12,533 nucleotides of DNA from an uncultured Collinsella sp. (GTDB lineage: Bacteria; Actinomycetota; Coriobacteriia; Coriobacteriales; Coriobacteriaceae). This document shows positions 1 to 7,032 of this stretch, piece after piece; position 1 is the stretch's first letter; the number at the start of each line of letters is the position of its first letter. Location: assembly GCA_902493915.1 (NCBI GenBank), contig CABUQY010000048.1:1-12533 (forward strand), given 5' to 3'. A model generated the notes under the pieces. The model was not told the DNA's origin. It searched no databases and was given only the letters and a program-made list of their open reading frames with translations. The position numbers and the translations under genes were made by a program.

Positions 1-237
1 GAGGCCTTTAAGGTCGCTACGGGCAGCCTGACGCTGGTCCAGGAGTTTGACGAGAAGGACGACTACGATCTGGTCGATTCCGACGCCTCGATCGCCGGCG
101 ATCTTGCCGACGACAAGTTCGCGCTGTTCGTTGCCGGCGAGCCTCACATGCCCACGCTCGAGTTCCCGGGCGATGGCGCGCAGCCGGTCAAGAAGATCTG
201 CTTTAAACTGCTTGCAGATGCTTACTGGGAAGAGTAG
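1..237 (+). CDS. YhcH/YiaL/EbgC-family protein, C-terminal part (5' end outside window)
   Basis: Frame 1 is open from the first base to TAG at 235-237 and gives 78 residues, about half of the roughly 150 usual for this family. The features seen are an FDEKDDYD acidic stretch, the core FALFVAGEPHMP that resembles the family's conserved beta-barrel segment (FxPGExHxP type), and a closing VKKICFKLL strand. Family members include EbgC, the small subunit of evolved beta-galactosidase, and YhcH/NanQ, described as a sialic acid anomerase. A sugar-anomer or small accessory role in the cytoplasm is therefore likely, but the substrate is unknown. A probable terminator follows at 284-334, so this gene ends the upstream transcription unit. 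A second family member begins at 12379, at the other edge of the window. Family is fairly certain; function is inferred. Confidence 0.75.
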   Translation, partial: EAFKVATGSLTLVQEFDEKDDYDLVDSDASIAGDLADDKFALFVAGEPHMPTLEFPGDGAQPVKKICFKLLADAYWEE

Positions 238-283
238 CGCGCTGCTCGTGAGCTAGCGTGATTCCCCTTGGGGAGCGCGCTTG

Positions 284-334
284 AGCCCCGCTGATCGCGG
301 TTCCTTTGGGGATTGCGGTTGGCGGGGTTTTATG
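284..334 (+). terminator. Probable terminator after the first YhcH-family gene
   Basis: The arm agccccgc at 284-291 pairs with gcggggtt at 322-329 (8 pairs, one G-T), and a short T run TTTTAT follows. The loop is long (30 bases) and holds weaker secondary pairing, which lowers confidence. It lies 46 bases past the stop codon of the upstream gene. Confidence 0.45.
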
Positions 335-484
335 TTTATGAATAGGGGAACTGAAGCCGTGACGATGCTTGGGTTGGCGCACGCGCACTCAAATCGGCAA
401 CAACAAAGTAGATAAGCATTTGAAGAAATGCGATTAAACATAACGTAACTAGTAGGAAATAGTGGATAGATGGAACATACCACC

Positions 485-516
485 TTTCAAATATAGAATC
501 GTTAGGAATCTATAAT
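485..516 (+). promoter_or_regulatory. Candidate promoter for the GH35-PTS operon
   Basis: A perfect TATAAT sits at 511-516. The best upstream element is TTTCAA at 485-490, with an over-long 20-base spacer, so the -35 is weak and the promoter may need an activator or depend mainly on the -10. It is the only consensus -10 I see between the upstream terminator and the GH35 gene. The predicted start, near 523, falls within the operator-like site at 522-530. Confidence 0.4.
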
Positions 517-521
517 TAAAC

Positions 522-530
522 AGTGGTCTA
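522..530 (+). promoter_or_regulatory. Operator-like half-site for a GntR/UTRA (DasR/NagR-type) repressor
   Basis: AGTGGTCTA at 522-530 matches one half of the dre-type operator recognised by DasR/NagR regulators (ACTGGTCTAGACCACT-like). The second half is not conserved here. An inverse half, GGACCACT, lies at 588-595. The site overlaps the predicted transcription start, where a repressor would be expected to bind. Related half-sites occur at 3018-3025 (ATTGGTAT), 5603-5610 (AGTGGTCG) and 6155-6162 (ATTGGTCA), each in a gap before a gene of the locus. The assignment is tentative. Confidence 0.25.
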
Positions 531-704
531 ACAGGTAGTTTAATTTTCTTTATTAAAGCCGTTCACCGTCATTTCGCTACCGTTTACGGACCACTTCAGA
601 TTCTGTCTACATAATTGCGTTAATGCGTCCATAATAGCCAAGGTGTTTAGCCGAGGGCCGAGGAACCGGCATCGGCGTCGTAGAGCACGAAGATCGGGAG
701 TAGC

Positions 705-2501
705 ATGCATTCGTTTAAGATCACCAATCAATTCCTACTCGATGATGAGCCGTTCACCATCTTGTCGGGGGCGATTCACTATATGCGTGTTCATCCGAGC
801 GACTGGCACCACTCGCTCTATAACCTTAAGGCTCTTGGGTTTAATACGGTCGAAACGTATGTACCGTGGAATCTTCATGAGCCAAAGCCTGGCGTTTTCG
901 ATTTTTCTGGCTCAATCGATTTGGCGGCATTTCTTGATGAGGCAGCATCTCTCGGTCTGTATGCAATTGTTCGACCCTCTCCGTTTATTTGTGCAGAATG
1001 GGAATTTGGCGGCATGCCAGCATGGCTGCTGCGCCAACATGATATGAGGCCGCGTAGCAGCGACCCCAAATTTCTTGCTCACGTTGCGCAGTACTACGAC
1101 CATCTCATGCCGATACTCGTCTCGCGTCAGATTGACAAGGGCGGAAACATCATCATGATGCAGGTTGAAAACGAGTATGGGTCGTATTGCGAGGATAAGG
1201 ACTATCTTCGTGCGATTCGTCGCCTTATGGTCGAGCGTGGGGTTTCCGTGCCCCTTTGTACTTCCGATGGTCCGTGGCGTGGGTGCCTTCGTGCCGGTAC
1301 GCTCATTGACGATGATGTGTTGTGCACCGGCAACTTTGGTTCTCATGCAAAGGAGAACTTTGAGGCTCTTTCTGCTTTTCACAAGGAGCATGGAAAACAA
1401 TGGCCTCTTATGTGCATGGAGTTGTGGGACGGCTGGTTCAATCGCTATGGGGAGAACGTCATCAGACGCGATCCCGAAGATCTTGCCTCTTGCGTTCGCG
1501 AGGTGCTCGAGCTTGGAGGATCTTTAAACCTCTACATGTTTCATGGAGGCACCAACTTTGGATTTATGAACGGATGTTCTGCACGCCATACGCATGACCT
1601 GCACCAGGTGACATCATATGACTACGATGCTCCATTGGACGAACAGGGCAACCCGACCGAGAAATACTTCGCAATTCAAAGGACAGTTCACGAGCTGTAT
1701 CCCGATATCGCGCAAAGCAAGCCGTTAACAAAAAAGGCGTTTTCCATGCCCGATATTTCGGTGAGTGAGCGCGTAAGTCTCTTTAATGTGCTCGATATTC
1801 TTTCGGAGCCGATTGAAGCCCAATATCCTATGCCCATGGAAGAGATGGGTCAGTCGTATGGATATACGTTATATACCACGACTGTCGAGCGTGACCGTGC
1901 AGATGAAGAGCGTATTCGGGTTATTGACGCCCGCGACCGCGCTCAGGTGTTTGTGAACGGTGACAAAGTGGCGACGCAGTATCAGGAGCACATCGGGGAA
2001 GATATTCACTGCGTTCTTCCCTGTGAGCACAACCGCCTGGATGTTCTGACCGAGGATATGGGTCGCGTCAATTATGGTCACAAATTGCTCGCTGATACGC
2101 AGCATAAGGGCATTAGGACAGGAGTTTGCGTTGATCTTCACTTTGTTACCGGTTGGGAGATGCGTTGTCTGCCACTCGATAACATCGATAATCTTGATTA
2201 TTCCGCCGGCTGGGTAGAGGGGCAACCTTCCTTTTATCGCGCAAAGTTTGATATATCTGAGCCGGCTGATACCTTTATCGACACTACGGGTTTTGGAAAG
2301 GGTGTGGCATTCGTAAACGGAACGAATGTCGGACGTTTTTGGGATAAGGGTCCCATCATGACGCTCTATGTTCCGCACGGTTTATTACACCCTGGTACCA
2401 ATGAACTCGTTATGTTCGAAACAGAGGGCGTGTATGATGCGAAAATCTCCCTTCGCTCTGAGCCCGTTATCCGTACACTTGAACAAGAAGGAGTTGAGTA
2501 G
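705..2501 (+). CDS. bgaC: GH35 beta-galactosidase (BgaC/GnbG-like), cytoplasmic
   Basis: A 598-residue glycoside hydrolase family 35 enzyme that removes terminal beta-linked galactose. The N-terminal half is the TIM barrel: SGAIHYMRVHP at about 21-31, GFNTVETYVPWNLHEP at 45-60, and GGNIIMMQVENEYGSY at 146-161 with the likely acid/base Glu157. The likely nucleophile is Glu239 in MCMELWDGWF, followed by the GGTNFGFMNG loop at 281-290. The C-terminal part carries the family's jelly-roll signature (GVAFVNGTNVGRFWDKGP). No signal peptide is visible, so it acts inside the cell on imported sugar. Length and context match pneumococcal BgaC and L. casei GnbG, both encoded beside a mannose-family PTS and agaS; a substrate such as galacto-N-biose or lacto-N-biose, free or phosphorylated, is therefore inferred. 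The ATG at 705 has GGAG at 697-700, a short 4-base spacing. The next gene starts 2 bases after the stop. Confidence 0.93.
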   Translation: MHSFKITNQFLLDDEPFTILSGAIHYMRVHPSDWHHSLYNLKALGFNTVETYVPWNLHEPKPGVFDFSGSIDLAAFLDEAASLGLYAIVRPSPFICAEWEFGGMPAWLLRQHDMRPRSSDPKFLAHVAQYYDHLMPILVSRQIDKGGNIIMMQVENEYGSYCEDKDYLRAIRRLMVERGVSVPLCTSDGPWRGCLRAGTLIDDDVLCTGNFGSHAKENFEALSAFHKEHGKQWPLMCMELWDGWFNRYGENVIRRDPEDLASCVREVLELGGSLNLYMFHGGTNFGFMNGCSARHTHDLHQVTSYDYDAPLDEQGNPTEKYFAIQRTVHELYPDIAQSKPLTKKAFSMPDISVSERVSLFNVLDILSEPIEAQYPMPMEEMGQSYGYTLYTTTVERDRADEERIRVIDARDRAQVFVNGDKVATQYQEHIGEDIHCVLPCEHNRLDVLTEDMGRVNYGHKLLADTQHKGIRTGVCVDLHFVTGWEMRCLPLDNIDNLDYSAGWVEGQPSFYRAKFDISEPADTFIDTTGFGKGVAFVNGTNVGRFWDKGPIMTLYVPHGLLHPGTNELVMFETEGVYDAKISLRSEPVIRTLEQEGVE

Positions 2502-2503
2502 AA

Positions 2504-2968
2504 ATGATTGTAGGCGCACGAATCGACTTTCGCTTGATTCACGGACAGGTGGCAAACCTCTGGTCTAACGCCCGTCAGGTAAGCCGCTTCATGGTAGTTG
2601 ACGACGAGGTATCGCAAGATGCTACCCAAAAGCAGGTTCTTCGCATGGCTTGCCCGGCAACTGTGAAGTTGTCCGTGCTTCCTGTCGACAAGGCCGCTGC
2701 CAACATCACTGCTGGCAAATATGATGCGCAACGTCTCTTCATTGTTGCGAAAAAGCCTGAGGTCTACGTTCGACTTTTGGAACAAGGTGTTAAGCTTGAG
2801 CAGCTCATCGTCGGTAATATGACGACAATGGAGCCGGTCAAGAAGCTGAATCGCAACATTAGTTGCGACCAGGGGGACCTTGACGCATTTGCCAAACTCA
2901 AGGCCGATAATCTTCCTATTGTCATTCAGCTGACGCCGCAGGATAACCCAGAGGCTCTCACGCTCTAG
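2504..2968 (+). CDS. agaB: PTS mannose/GalNAc-family IIB component
   Basis: A 154-residue IIB protein of the mannose-family phosphotransferase system. It takes phosphate from IIA and passes it to the sugar during transport through IIC/IID. The N-terminal motif ARIDFRLIHGQVA places the phosphorylated histidine at His13, the usual position. MVVDDEV at about 30-36 and LIVGNMTTMEP at about 100-110 are also family-typical. It is soluble, with no membrane segment. The ATG lies 2 bases past the GH35 stop, and its ribosome site AAGGAG at 2488-2493 lies inside the end of the GH35 gene, so the two are translationally linked. A 93-base gap before IIC contains a small hairpin (CCGTG 2985-2989 with CACGG 3000-3004) and an operator-like ATTGGTAT at 3018. 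The aga-type assignment rests on gene context. Confidence 0.93.
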   Translation: MIVGARIDFRLIHGQVANLWSNARQVSRFMVVDDEVSQDATQKQVLRMACPATVKLSVLPVDKAAANITAGKYDAQRLFIVAKKPEVYVRLLEQGVKLEQLIVGNMTTMEPVKKLNRNISCDQGDLDAFAKLKADNLPIVIQLTPQDNPEALTL

Positions 2969-3061
2969 TCGAATTAACGCTAGGCCGTGAAGGGGGATGC
3001 ACGGTTTATATAAGCGTATTGGTATTGTAGAAACTGTTACACCTTAAATAAGGAGTTTACC

Positions 3062-3949
3062 ATGATTGCTTGGTGGCAGATTCTTCTGTTAACCCTGTAT
3101 GCGGGTTATCAGATTATGGATGAGCTGAACTGGTACACCTGTGCCGGCTCAGCCGTCTTCTCCGGTATGATTACCGGTTTGATTATGGGCGACCTGCAGA
3201 CTGGCCTGTTTATCGGCGGCAGCATGCAGCTCACCGTCCTGGGCGTTGGTACCTTTGGCGGCGCCTCTCGTATCGATGCCAACTCCGGCACTCTGGTCGC
3301 CACTGCCTTTGCCGTGGGTGCGGGCATGAATCCCGAGACGGCTCTTGCCGCCATCGGCGTACCTGTCGCTGCCATTCTCGTTTACACCGATATCGCCGGC
3401 CGTTTCGCCAACACGTTCTTCGGTCACATGTGCGATGCCGATATCGAGAAGATGAACTGGGGCGCCTACAACGTACACTACTTGCTCGGTGCCGTTTCCT
3501 GGATGTTGTCCCGCATGATTCCGGTCTTCCTGGCTCTCGCATTTGGCCAGGGCTTGGTCGAGGGCATCACCACCGCCCTTAACGGCGACTGGAAGTGGCT
3601 GGGTGACGGTCTGTCTGTTGCTGGCGGTGCCTTGCCCGCCGTTGGCTTCGCCATCCTGCTCCGTTACCTGCCGGTCAAAAAGCACGTCGCCTACCTGCTG
3701 CTCGGCTTTGTAGTCGCCGCCCTGTTTGGTACGGCCTTCACGAGCATCATGAACCTCAACGCCAACATCGTCGCTGTGAACGGTGCGCTTGGTAAGGGCG
3801 CCGTGGATATGGTCGGTATGTTCAATAACATGTCGATGCTGGCGATCGCTATTATTGGCTTTGCTCTGTCTTTGCTGTACTACAAGAACAACCAGCGTCC
3901 CGTCGCTGCTGCTGGCGCTGCGGAGGGAGACGACGACGATGAGCTCTAA
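3062..3949 (+). CDS. agaC: PTS mannose/GalNAc-family IIC component
   Basis: A 295-residue polytopic membrane protein that forms the sugar channel together with IID. Hydrophobic segments run through most of the protein. The signature early region GMITGLIMGDLQTGLFIGGS (about 35-54), followed by MQLTVLGVGTFGGA, is characteristic of ManY/AgaC-type IIC. The C-terminus is an unusual short acidic tail ending in DDDDEL, expected on the cytoplasmic side. AAGGAG stands at the correct distance before the ATG at 3062. The last 11 bases overlap the start of IID, so the two are translationally coupled. Codon choice is strongly biased to C-ending codons, more than in IIB, GH35 or IIA, suggesting high expression. 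Confidence 0.93.
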   Translation: MIAWWQILLLTLYAGYQIMDELNWYTCAGSAVFSGMITGLIMGDLQTGLFIGGSMQLTVLGVGTFGGASRIDANSGTLVATAFAVGAGMNPETALAAIGVPVAAILVYTDIAGRFANTFFGHMCDADIEKMNWGAYNVHYLLGAVSWMLSRMIPVFLALAFGQGLVEGITTALNGDWKWLGDGLSVAGGALPAVGFAILLRYLPVKKHVAYLLLGFVVAALFGTAFTSIMNLNANIVAVNGALGKGAVDMVGMFNNMSMLAIAIIGFALSLLYYKNNQRPVAAAGAAEGDDDDEL

Positions 3950-4778
3950 TGAGAAACTCGCCAATGGCACCACTGGCTACAAGATTACCAAGGACGACCT
4001 TGCGCAGATTAACCGCCGTAACCTGTTTGGTTTCCAGGATGGTTGGAACTACGAGCGCATGCAACACTCTGGTTATCTCTGGATTATCCTGCCCACGCTG
4101 CGTAAGCTGTACGGTGACGGCACGCCGGAGCTAAAGGAAGCCTGCCGCGCCCAGTGCGCACCGTTCTTCAACACCTCAAACTTCCTCAACACGATCATCA
4201 CCGGTATCGATTTGGCGATCGAGGAAGAGGAGGGCATTGAGGGCCTCGAGGCTGTTGCCGGTCTCAAGACTGGTCTCATGGGACCGCTGGCTTCCATCGG
4301 CGATTCCATCTTCGGTTCGCTGCTCCCGACCATTTTCGGCGCTCTGGCTGCCAACATGGCCATGAACGGCAACCCCTTGGGTATCTTCATCTGGGTCGTC
4401 GTGAACATCCTTGTTGACTGGTTCCGCTGCAAGCAGACCCACATGGCCTATGAGCAGGGTATGAAGCTCGTCACCACCATGAGCGACCGCCTGAACGCGT
4501 TGACCGACGCGGCCTCCGTAATGGGTGTCTTTATGGTCGGTGCCCTGGTCGCAACCAATGTCGGTATCGTTATTGCGGCGAAGCCTGTTATCGGCGGCGT
4601 TACCGTTGACTTGCAGAACATCTGCAATATGATTTGCCCCAAGCTGGTTCCTGCCGCACTCGTCGGCTTCGTATACTGGCTCCTCGGTAAGAAGGGCATG
4701 ACCTCGACGAAGGCCATCTTTATCGTCTTGGTTCTGTCCATTGCCTTGGGTGCATTCGGTATTATTTGCAAGGGCTAA
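3939..4778 (+). CDS. agaD: PTS mannose/GalNAc-family IID component
   Basis: A 279-residue IID protein, the second membrane subunit of the transporter. The N-terminal motif INRRNLFGFQDGWNYERMQ and the central GLMGPLASIGDSIFGSLLPT (about 140-159) are hallmarks of the family; hydrophobic segments lie in the second half, ending FIVLVLSIALGAFGIICKG. The reading frame is open further upstream inside IIC, but the start is set at ATG 3939: GGAGGGAG at 3922-3929 lies 9 bases before it, and the resulting N-terminus (MSSNEKLAN) and length fit the family (about 275). It overlaps the IIC stop codon by 11 bases. A strong terminator follows 41 bases after the stop, closing the GH35-IIB-IIC-IID unit. Confidence 0.93.
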   Translation: MSSNEKLANGTTGYKITKDDLAQINRRNLFGFQDGWNYERMQHSGYLWIILPTLRKLYGDGTPELKEACRAQCAPFFNTSNFLNTIITGIDLAIEEEEGIEGLEAVAGLKTGLMGPLASIGDSIFGSLLPTIFGALAANMAMNGNPLGIFIWVVVNILVDWFRCKQTHMAYEQGMKLVTTMSDRLNALTDAASVMGVFMVGALVATNVGIVIAAKPVIGGVTVDLQNICNMICPKLVPAALVGFVYWLLGKKGMTSTKAIFIVLVLSIALGAFGIICKG

Positions 4779-4819
4779 ATACCCATATTGTCACGGCATT
4801 TGAGCCTCAATTGAGACGT

Positions 4820-4882
4820 GGCGCACACCTCCAAGGCGACTTTATCGCCATATCCCCTGGAGTGTGCGCCTCTTTTGTTTTG
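4820..4882 (+). terminator. Strong rho-independent terminator after IID
   Basis: GGCGCACACCTCCA (4820-4833) pairs with TGGAGTGTGCGCC (4858-4870) with one bulged C. An inner hairpin, GGCGA (4835-4839) with TCGCC (4845-4849), sits in the loop. TCTTTTGTTTT follows at 4871-4881. A 10-base palindrome CTCAATTGAG lies just upstream at 4806-4815. It splits the PTS genes: IIB, IIC and IID before it, IIA after it. Confidence 0.87.
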
Positions 4883-4965
4883 TCGGACACCGCTGTTCAT
4901 AGGCGGTTATGCAGTCATCGTGTTCGATTAATTCCTTAAGGCTGCCTTGAAGGGAATATAGTGCA

Positions 4966-5589
4966 ATGCCATTTTGGATCGTCCTGTTCATTTGTGTTGT
5001 CGTGGCTTATTTCGCTGTGACCGAAGGAGCGAAAAAATACTTCGATATGAAATTGCAGGTATTGTTTAACTTGGGCTTATACCAAGATTGCATAGACCTG
5101 CTCGATCGCAAACTTGCGCGTATAGTAATGTCTACGTATAAGCAGTATTACCTGCGTTTCACGATCTATGAAGCTGCTGATATGGACGCATATGCAGATC
5201 GAATGCTTGACCACTTGCTGGAGATGTCGTGCGGCGATAAACAACGTCGACAGCTTGCGGTTCGCGCCTTTAATTTCTATATCAAGACGGGTGACCGGAA
5301 GCGGGCGGCGTCCATGTTGGAAGAGATGCGTCCCATCGTGTCGAAGGGCATTTTGGCGGACAGTCAATTGACCTACGACATAGTCTTTTGCCGTCGGCAT
5401 GATAAGATCGATGAGATGGAAGCTATGCTGGATACGAACGACCTTGGGTTACGCGGAAAGCTCTATCTGCTGCTTTCATATCAATATGAGAGCAGCGGGA
5501 ACAAGGGCGAAGCACGTAGATATCGCAACCTTGAAAAGCAGCTTAGAGACGCTCACAGACCTCCCACGATAAAACAAAACACTCACTAA
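4966..5589 (+). CDS. Unrecognised membrane-anchored helical-repeat (TPR-like) protein
   Basis: I do not recognise a named family. The 207-residue protein opens with a single hydrophobic segment (residues 3-19, WIVLFICVVVAYFAVTE) followed by Lys23-Lys24, which suggests an N-terminal anchor with the rest in the cytoplasm. The remainder looks all-helical with tetratricopeptide-like pairs: LFNLGLYQDCIDLLDRKL (33-50), RAFNFYIKTGDRKRAASMLEEM (about 100-121) and LLLSYQYESSGNKGEARRY (168-186), each with the small-residue/turn pattern of TPR hairpins. The tail is basic and polar. It sits between the IID terminator and the IIA gene, where no PTS or catabolic component is expected. The ribosome site GAAGGG at 4949-4954 is 11 bases from ATG. 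Codon use is plainer and AT-richer than in IIC/IID. A scaffold or regulatory role near the transporter is only a guess; it could be an unrelated passenger. Confidence 0.75.
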   Translation: MPFWIVLFICVVVAYFAVTEGAKKYFDMKLQVLFNLGLYQDCIDLLDRKLARIVMSTYKQYYLRFTIYEAADMDAYADRMLDHLLEMSCGDKQRRQLAVRAFNFYIKTGDRKRAASMLEEMRPIVSKGILADSQLTYDIVFCRRHDKIDEMEAMLDTNDLGLRGKLYLLLSYQYESSGNKGEARRYRNLEKQLRDAHRPPTIKQNTH

Positions 5590-5612
5590 ACTTTAATGAT
5601 GCAGTGGTCGTA

Positions 5613-5633
5613 AGAGCCCTTTTGAGGGGTTCT
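5613..5633 (+). other. Hairpin between the helical-repeat gene and IIA
   Basis: AGAGCCCTT (5613-5621) pairs with AGGGGTTCT (5625-5633) around a 3-base loop, with two G-T pairs. Only TT(GG) follows, so it is a poor terminator; it may be an attenuator or an mRNA-stabilising stem. The operator-like AGTGGTCG at 5603-5610 lies just before it. Confidence 0.3.
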
Positions 5634-5670
5634 TTGGCTAGAGAAAGCGAACGGTAGAAAGGTAGATAGA

Positions 5671-6099
5671 ATGATTGGATTTGTACTAACTGGTCACGGT
5701 CAGTTTGCACCTGGTTTGAAAAGCGCTGTGGATATGGTCGCCGGCGAACAGCCTAATTTTGAGGTAGTTCCTTTTGCGGGCTCGGAGGCGGTTACTTTTG
5801 GTGATGATTTGCGAACCTGCATTGCCAAGATGCGTCAAGCTTGTGATGGCGTATTGGTGTTTGTTGATTTGCTTGGCGGTACTCCGTTCAATCAAGCTAT
5901 CCCAATGACGACTGAGCTCGATAACGTGACCGTTGTCACCGGAACAAATCTACCTATGTTGGTGGAGCTCGTTATGACGCGTGCGTTTGGAGACCCAACG
6001 CTTGATGAACTTGCCGAACGCGCACGGGTCGTTGGTCGTGAGGGAGTCGATCTCAAGAAACTCGAGAGTGCTGACATTGATGAAGACGATGAGATGTAG
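5671..6099 (+). CDS. agaF: PTS mannose/GalNAc-family IIA component
   Basis: A 142-residue IIA protein that receives phosphate from HPr and donates it to IIB. The N-terminal FVLTGHGQFAPG places the phosphorylated histidine at His9, and FVDLLGGTPFNQA at about 67-79 is the conserved mannose-family IIA motif. The tail is acidic (ADIDEDDEM). It is soluble. The ATG at 5671 follows GAAAGG at 5657-5662. It is separated from IIB-IIC-IID by a terminator and by the unknown membrane protein gene, so its transcription may be independent of the other subunits. Its plainer codon use resembles its immediate neighbours rather than IIC/IID. Confidence 0.92.
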   Translation: MIGFVLTGHGQFAPGLKSAVDMVAGEQPNFEVVPFAGSEAVTFGDDLRTCIAKMRQACDGVLVFVDLLGGTPFNQAIPMTTELDNVTVVTGTNLPMLVELVMTRAFGDPTLDELAERARVVGREGVDLKKLESADIDEDDEM

Positions 6100-6186
6100 T
6101 GTCGCTATTAGCCCATTTATTGGACATGTTGGTGCGTTACCTGAAGGCTGAAGTATTGGTCAATTGCTCATTACGTGGAGAATATC

Positions 6187-6921
6187 ATGACGTGCAAGAG
6201 GCACAGACAACCGCTATATGACCAGCTCGTAGATATTCTGATCGAGAAAATTGATCATGAATATCAGCCAGGTGATTTGATTCCGTCCGAACGTGAACTT
6301 GCCGAACGCTACGGGCTTTCGCGATCGACTGTCCGACTTGCAATTCAGGAACTTGAGTATCTTGGTCGGATTGTACGAAAACAAGGTCGCGGTACGTTTG
6401 TTGCCGATCGACTAGCTCAAGCAACAAATCTTACCCAATCGTACAGTTTTACTGAACAGATGAAAGCGATGGGCCGGCGGCCAGAAACAACCATCTTAGA
6501 GTTCTGTGAAATGGAAGCAGATAAAACGCTCTCGATACAAATGGGGATTCGTTTGGGTGAAAAGGTATTAAAACTCAAACGTTTACGGATGGCAGATGGT
6601 ATACCTATGATGGTTGAGCGTAGCTATCTTCCAGCAAGGCTCTTTATTTCACTCAAGCGTCCTCTACTCGAACAGAAGCCCCTTTACGATGTCATTGAGC
6701 AGGATTATCAGCAGAAAATTCGAGTAGCGGATGAGGAGTTCTCTGCGGGTATAGCACGTCCATGTGACGCTCGGCTTCTAGGTATTAGTGAGGGTGCGCC
6801 AGTTCTGGACATAGTCCGAACTACTCACAACACCCAAAATGATGTTGTCGAGTTCACGCTTTCGGTGGCTCGCGCGGACAAGTTCAAGTACAGAATCTCT
6901 CACTATCGAGATACTGTGTGA
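6187..6921 (+). CDS. GntR-family (HutC/UTRA subgroup) transcriptional regulator
   Basis: A 244-residue regulator with an N-terminal winged helix-turn-helix at about 8-74 (PLYDQLVDILIEKI, IPSERELAERYGLSRSTVR, then the wing KQGRGTFVA) and a C-terminal UTRA effector domain from about 93 onward (EKVLKLKRLRMADGIPMMVERSYLP is typical). UTRA proteins of the NagR/DasR/GnbR type bind amino-sugar phosphates and repress amino-sugar genes, so this is the likely local repressor. The frame is open from a GTG at 6175, but ATG 6187 is chosen: GTGGAG at 6175-6180 serves as its ribosome site with a 6-base spacing. It lies 87 bases past IIA, with the operator-like ATTGGTCA at 6155-6162 in the gap, suggesting autoregulation. 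Codon use is AT-rich and weakly biased, as expected for a low-abundance regulator or an acquired gene. Confidence 0.9.
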   Translation: MTCKRHRQPLYDQLVDILIEKIDHEYQPGDLIPSERELAERYGLSRSTVRLAIQELEYLGRIVRKQGRGTFVADRLAQATNLTQSYSFTEQMKAMGRRPETTILEFCEMEADKTLSIQMGIRLGEKVLKLKRLRMADGIPMMVERSYLPARLFISLKRPLLEQKPLYDVIEQDYQQKIRVADEEFSAGIARPCDARLLGISEGAPVLDIVRTTHNTQNDVVEFTLSVARADKFKYRISHYRDTV

Positions 6922-6971
6922 TCGGATACGAGTGCTAACGAAAGAAAAACAGCCTATGACTACTACTCGAT

Positions 6972-7001
6972 TTGACTTTTCAGGTTGAGTCTTTGTATAT
7001 C
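6972..7001 (+). promoter_or_regulatory. Candidate promoter for agaS
   Basis: TTGACT at 6972-6977 and TATATC at 6996-7001 are spaced by 18 bases, giving a plausible sigma-70-type promoter about 30 bases before the agaS start codon. A small inverted repeat TTGT (6993-6996)/ACAA (7004-7007) overlaps the -10 and could be an operator. This would let agaS be expressed separately from the regulator gene. Confidence 0.4.
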
Positions 7002-7032
7002 AGACAATTTAGTAAAGAAAGAGGTATTAGAA

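Larger units (their letters stand above)
335..704 (+). other. AT-rich intergenic leader upstream of the GH35 gene
   Basis: No convincing gene lies in these 370 bases. About 400-560 is clearly AT-richer than the flanks and holds the candidate promoter and operator given separately. A TTTAAT (539-544) / ATTAAA (552-557) inverted repeat with a 7-base loop follows. CCGT-TT-ACGG at 580-589 runs into GGACCACT at 588-595. The last 60 bases turn GC-rich; read on the minus strand they give a short protein-like tail (see findings). If transcription starts near 523 the untranslated leader is about 180 bases, long enough to carry regulation. Confidence 0.5.

Noticed and set aside
557..758. An 11-base repeat, AGCCGTTCACC, at 557-567 and 748-758
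   Set aside because: There are only two copies, one inside the GH35 coding region, and similarity does not extend beyond the 11 bases, so chance is likely.
3783..3938. Upstream extension of IID inside the IIC gene
   Set aside because: The extra residues do not match the IID family, and ATG 3939 has a good ribosome site and gives the usual family length.
4889..4907. Hairpin ACCGC/GCGGT downstream of the IID terminator
   Set aside because: The stem is only five pairs with a nine-base loop and no T run follows; it is too weak to call.
6175..6186. GTG start for the GntR regulator
   Set aside because: This GTG overlaps GTGGAG, which is the ribosome site for the ATG at 6187.
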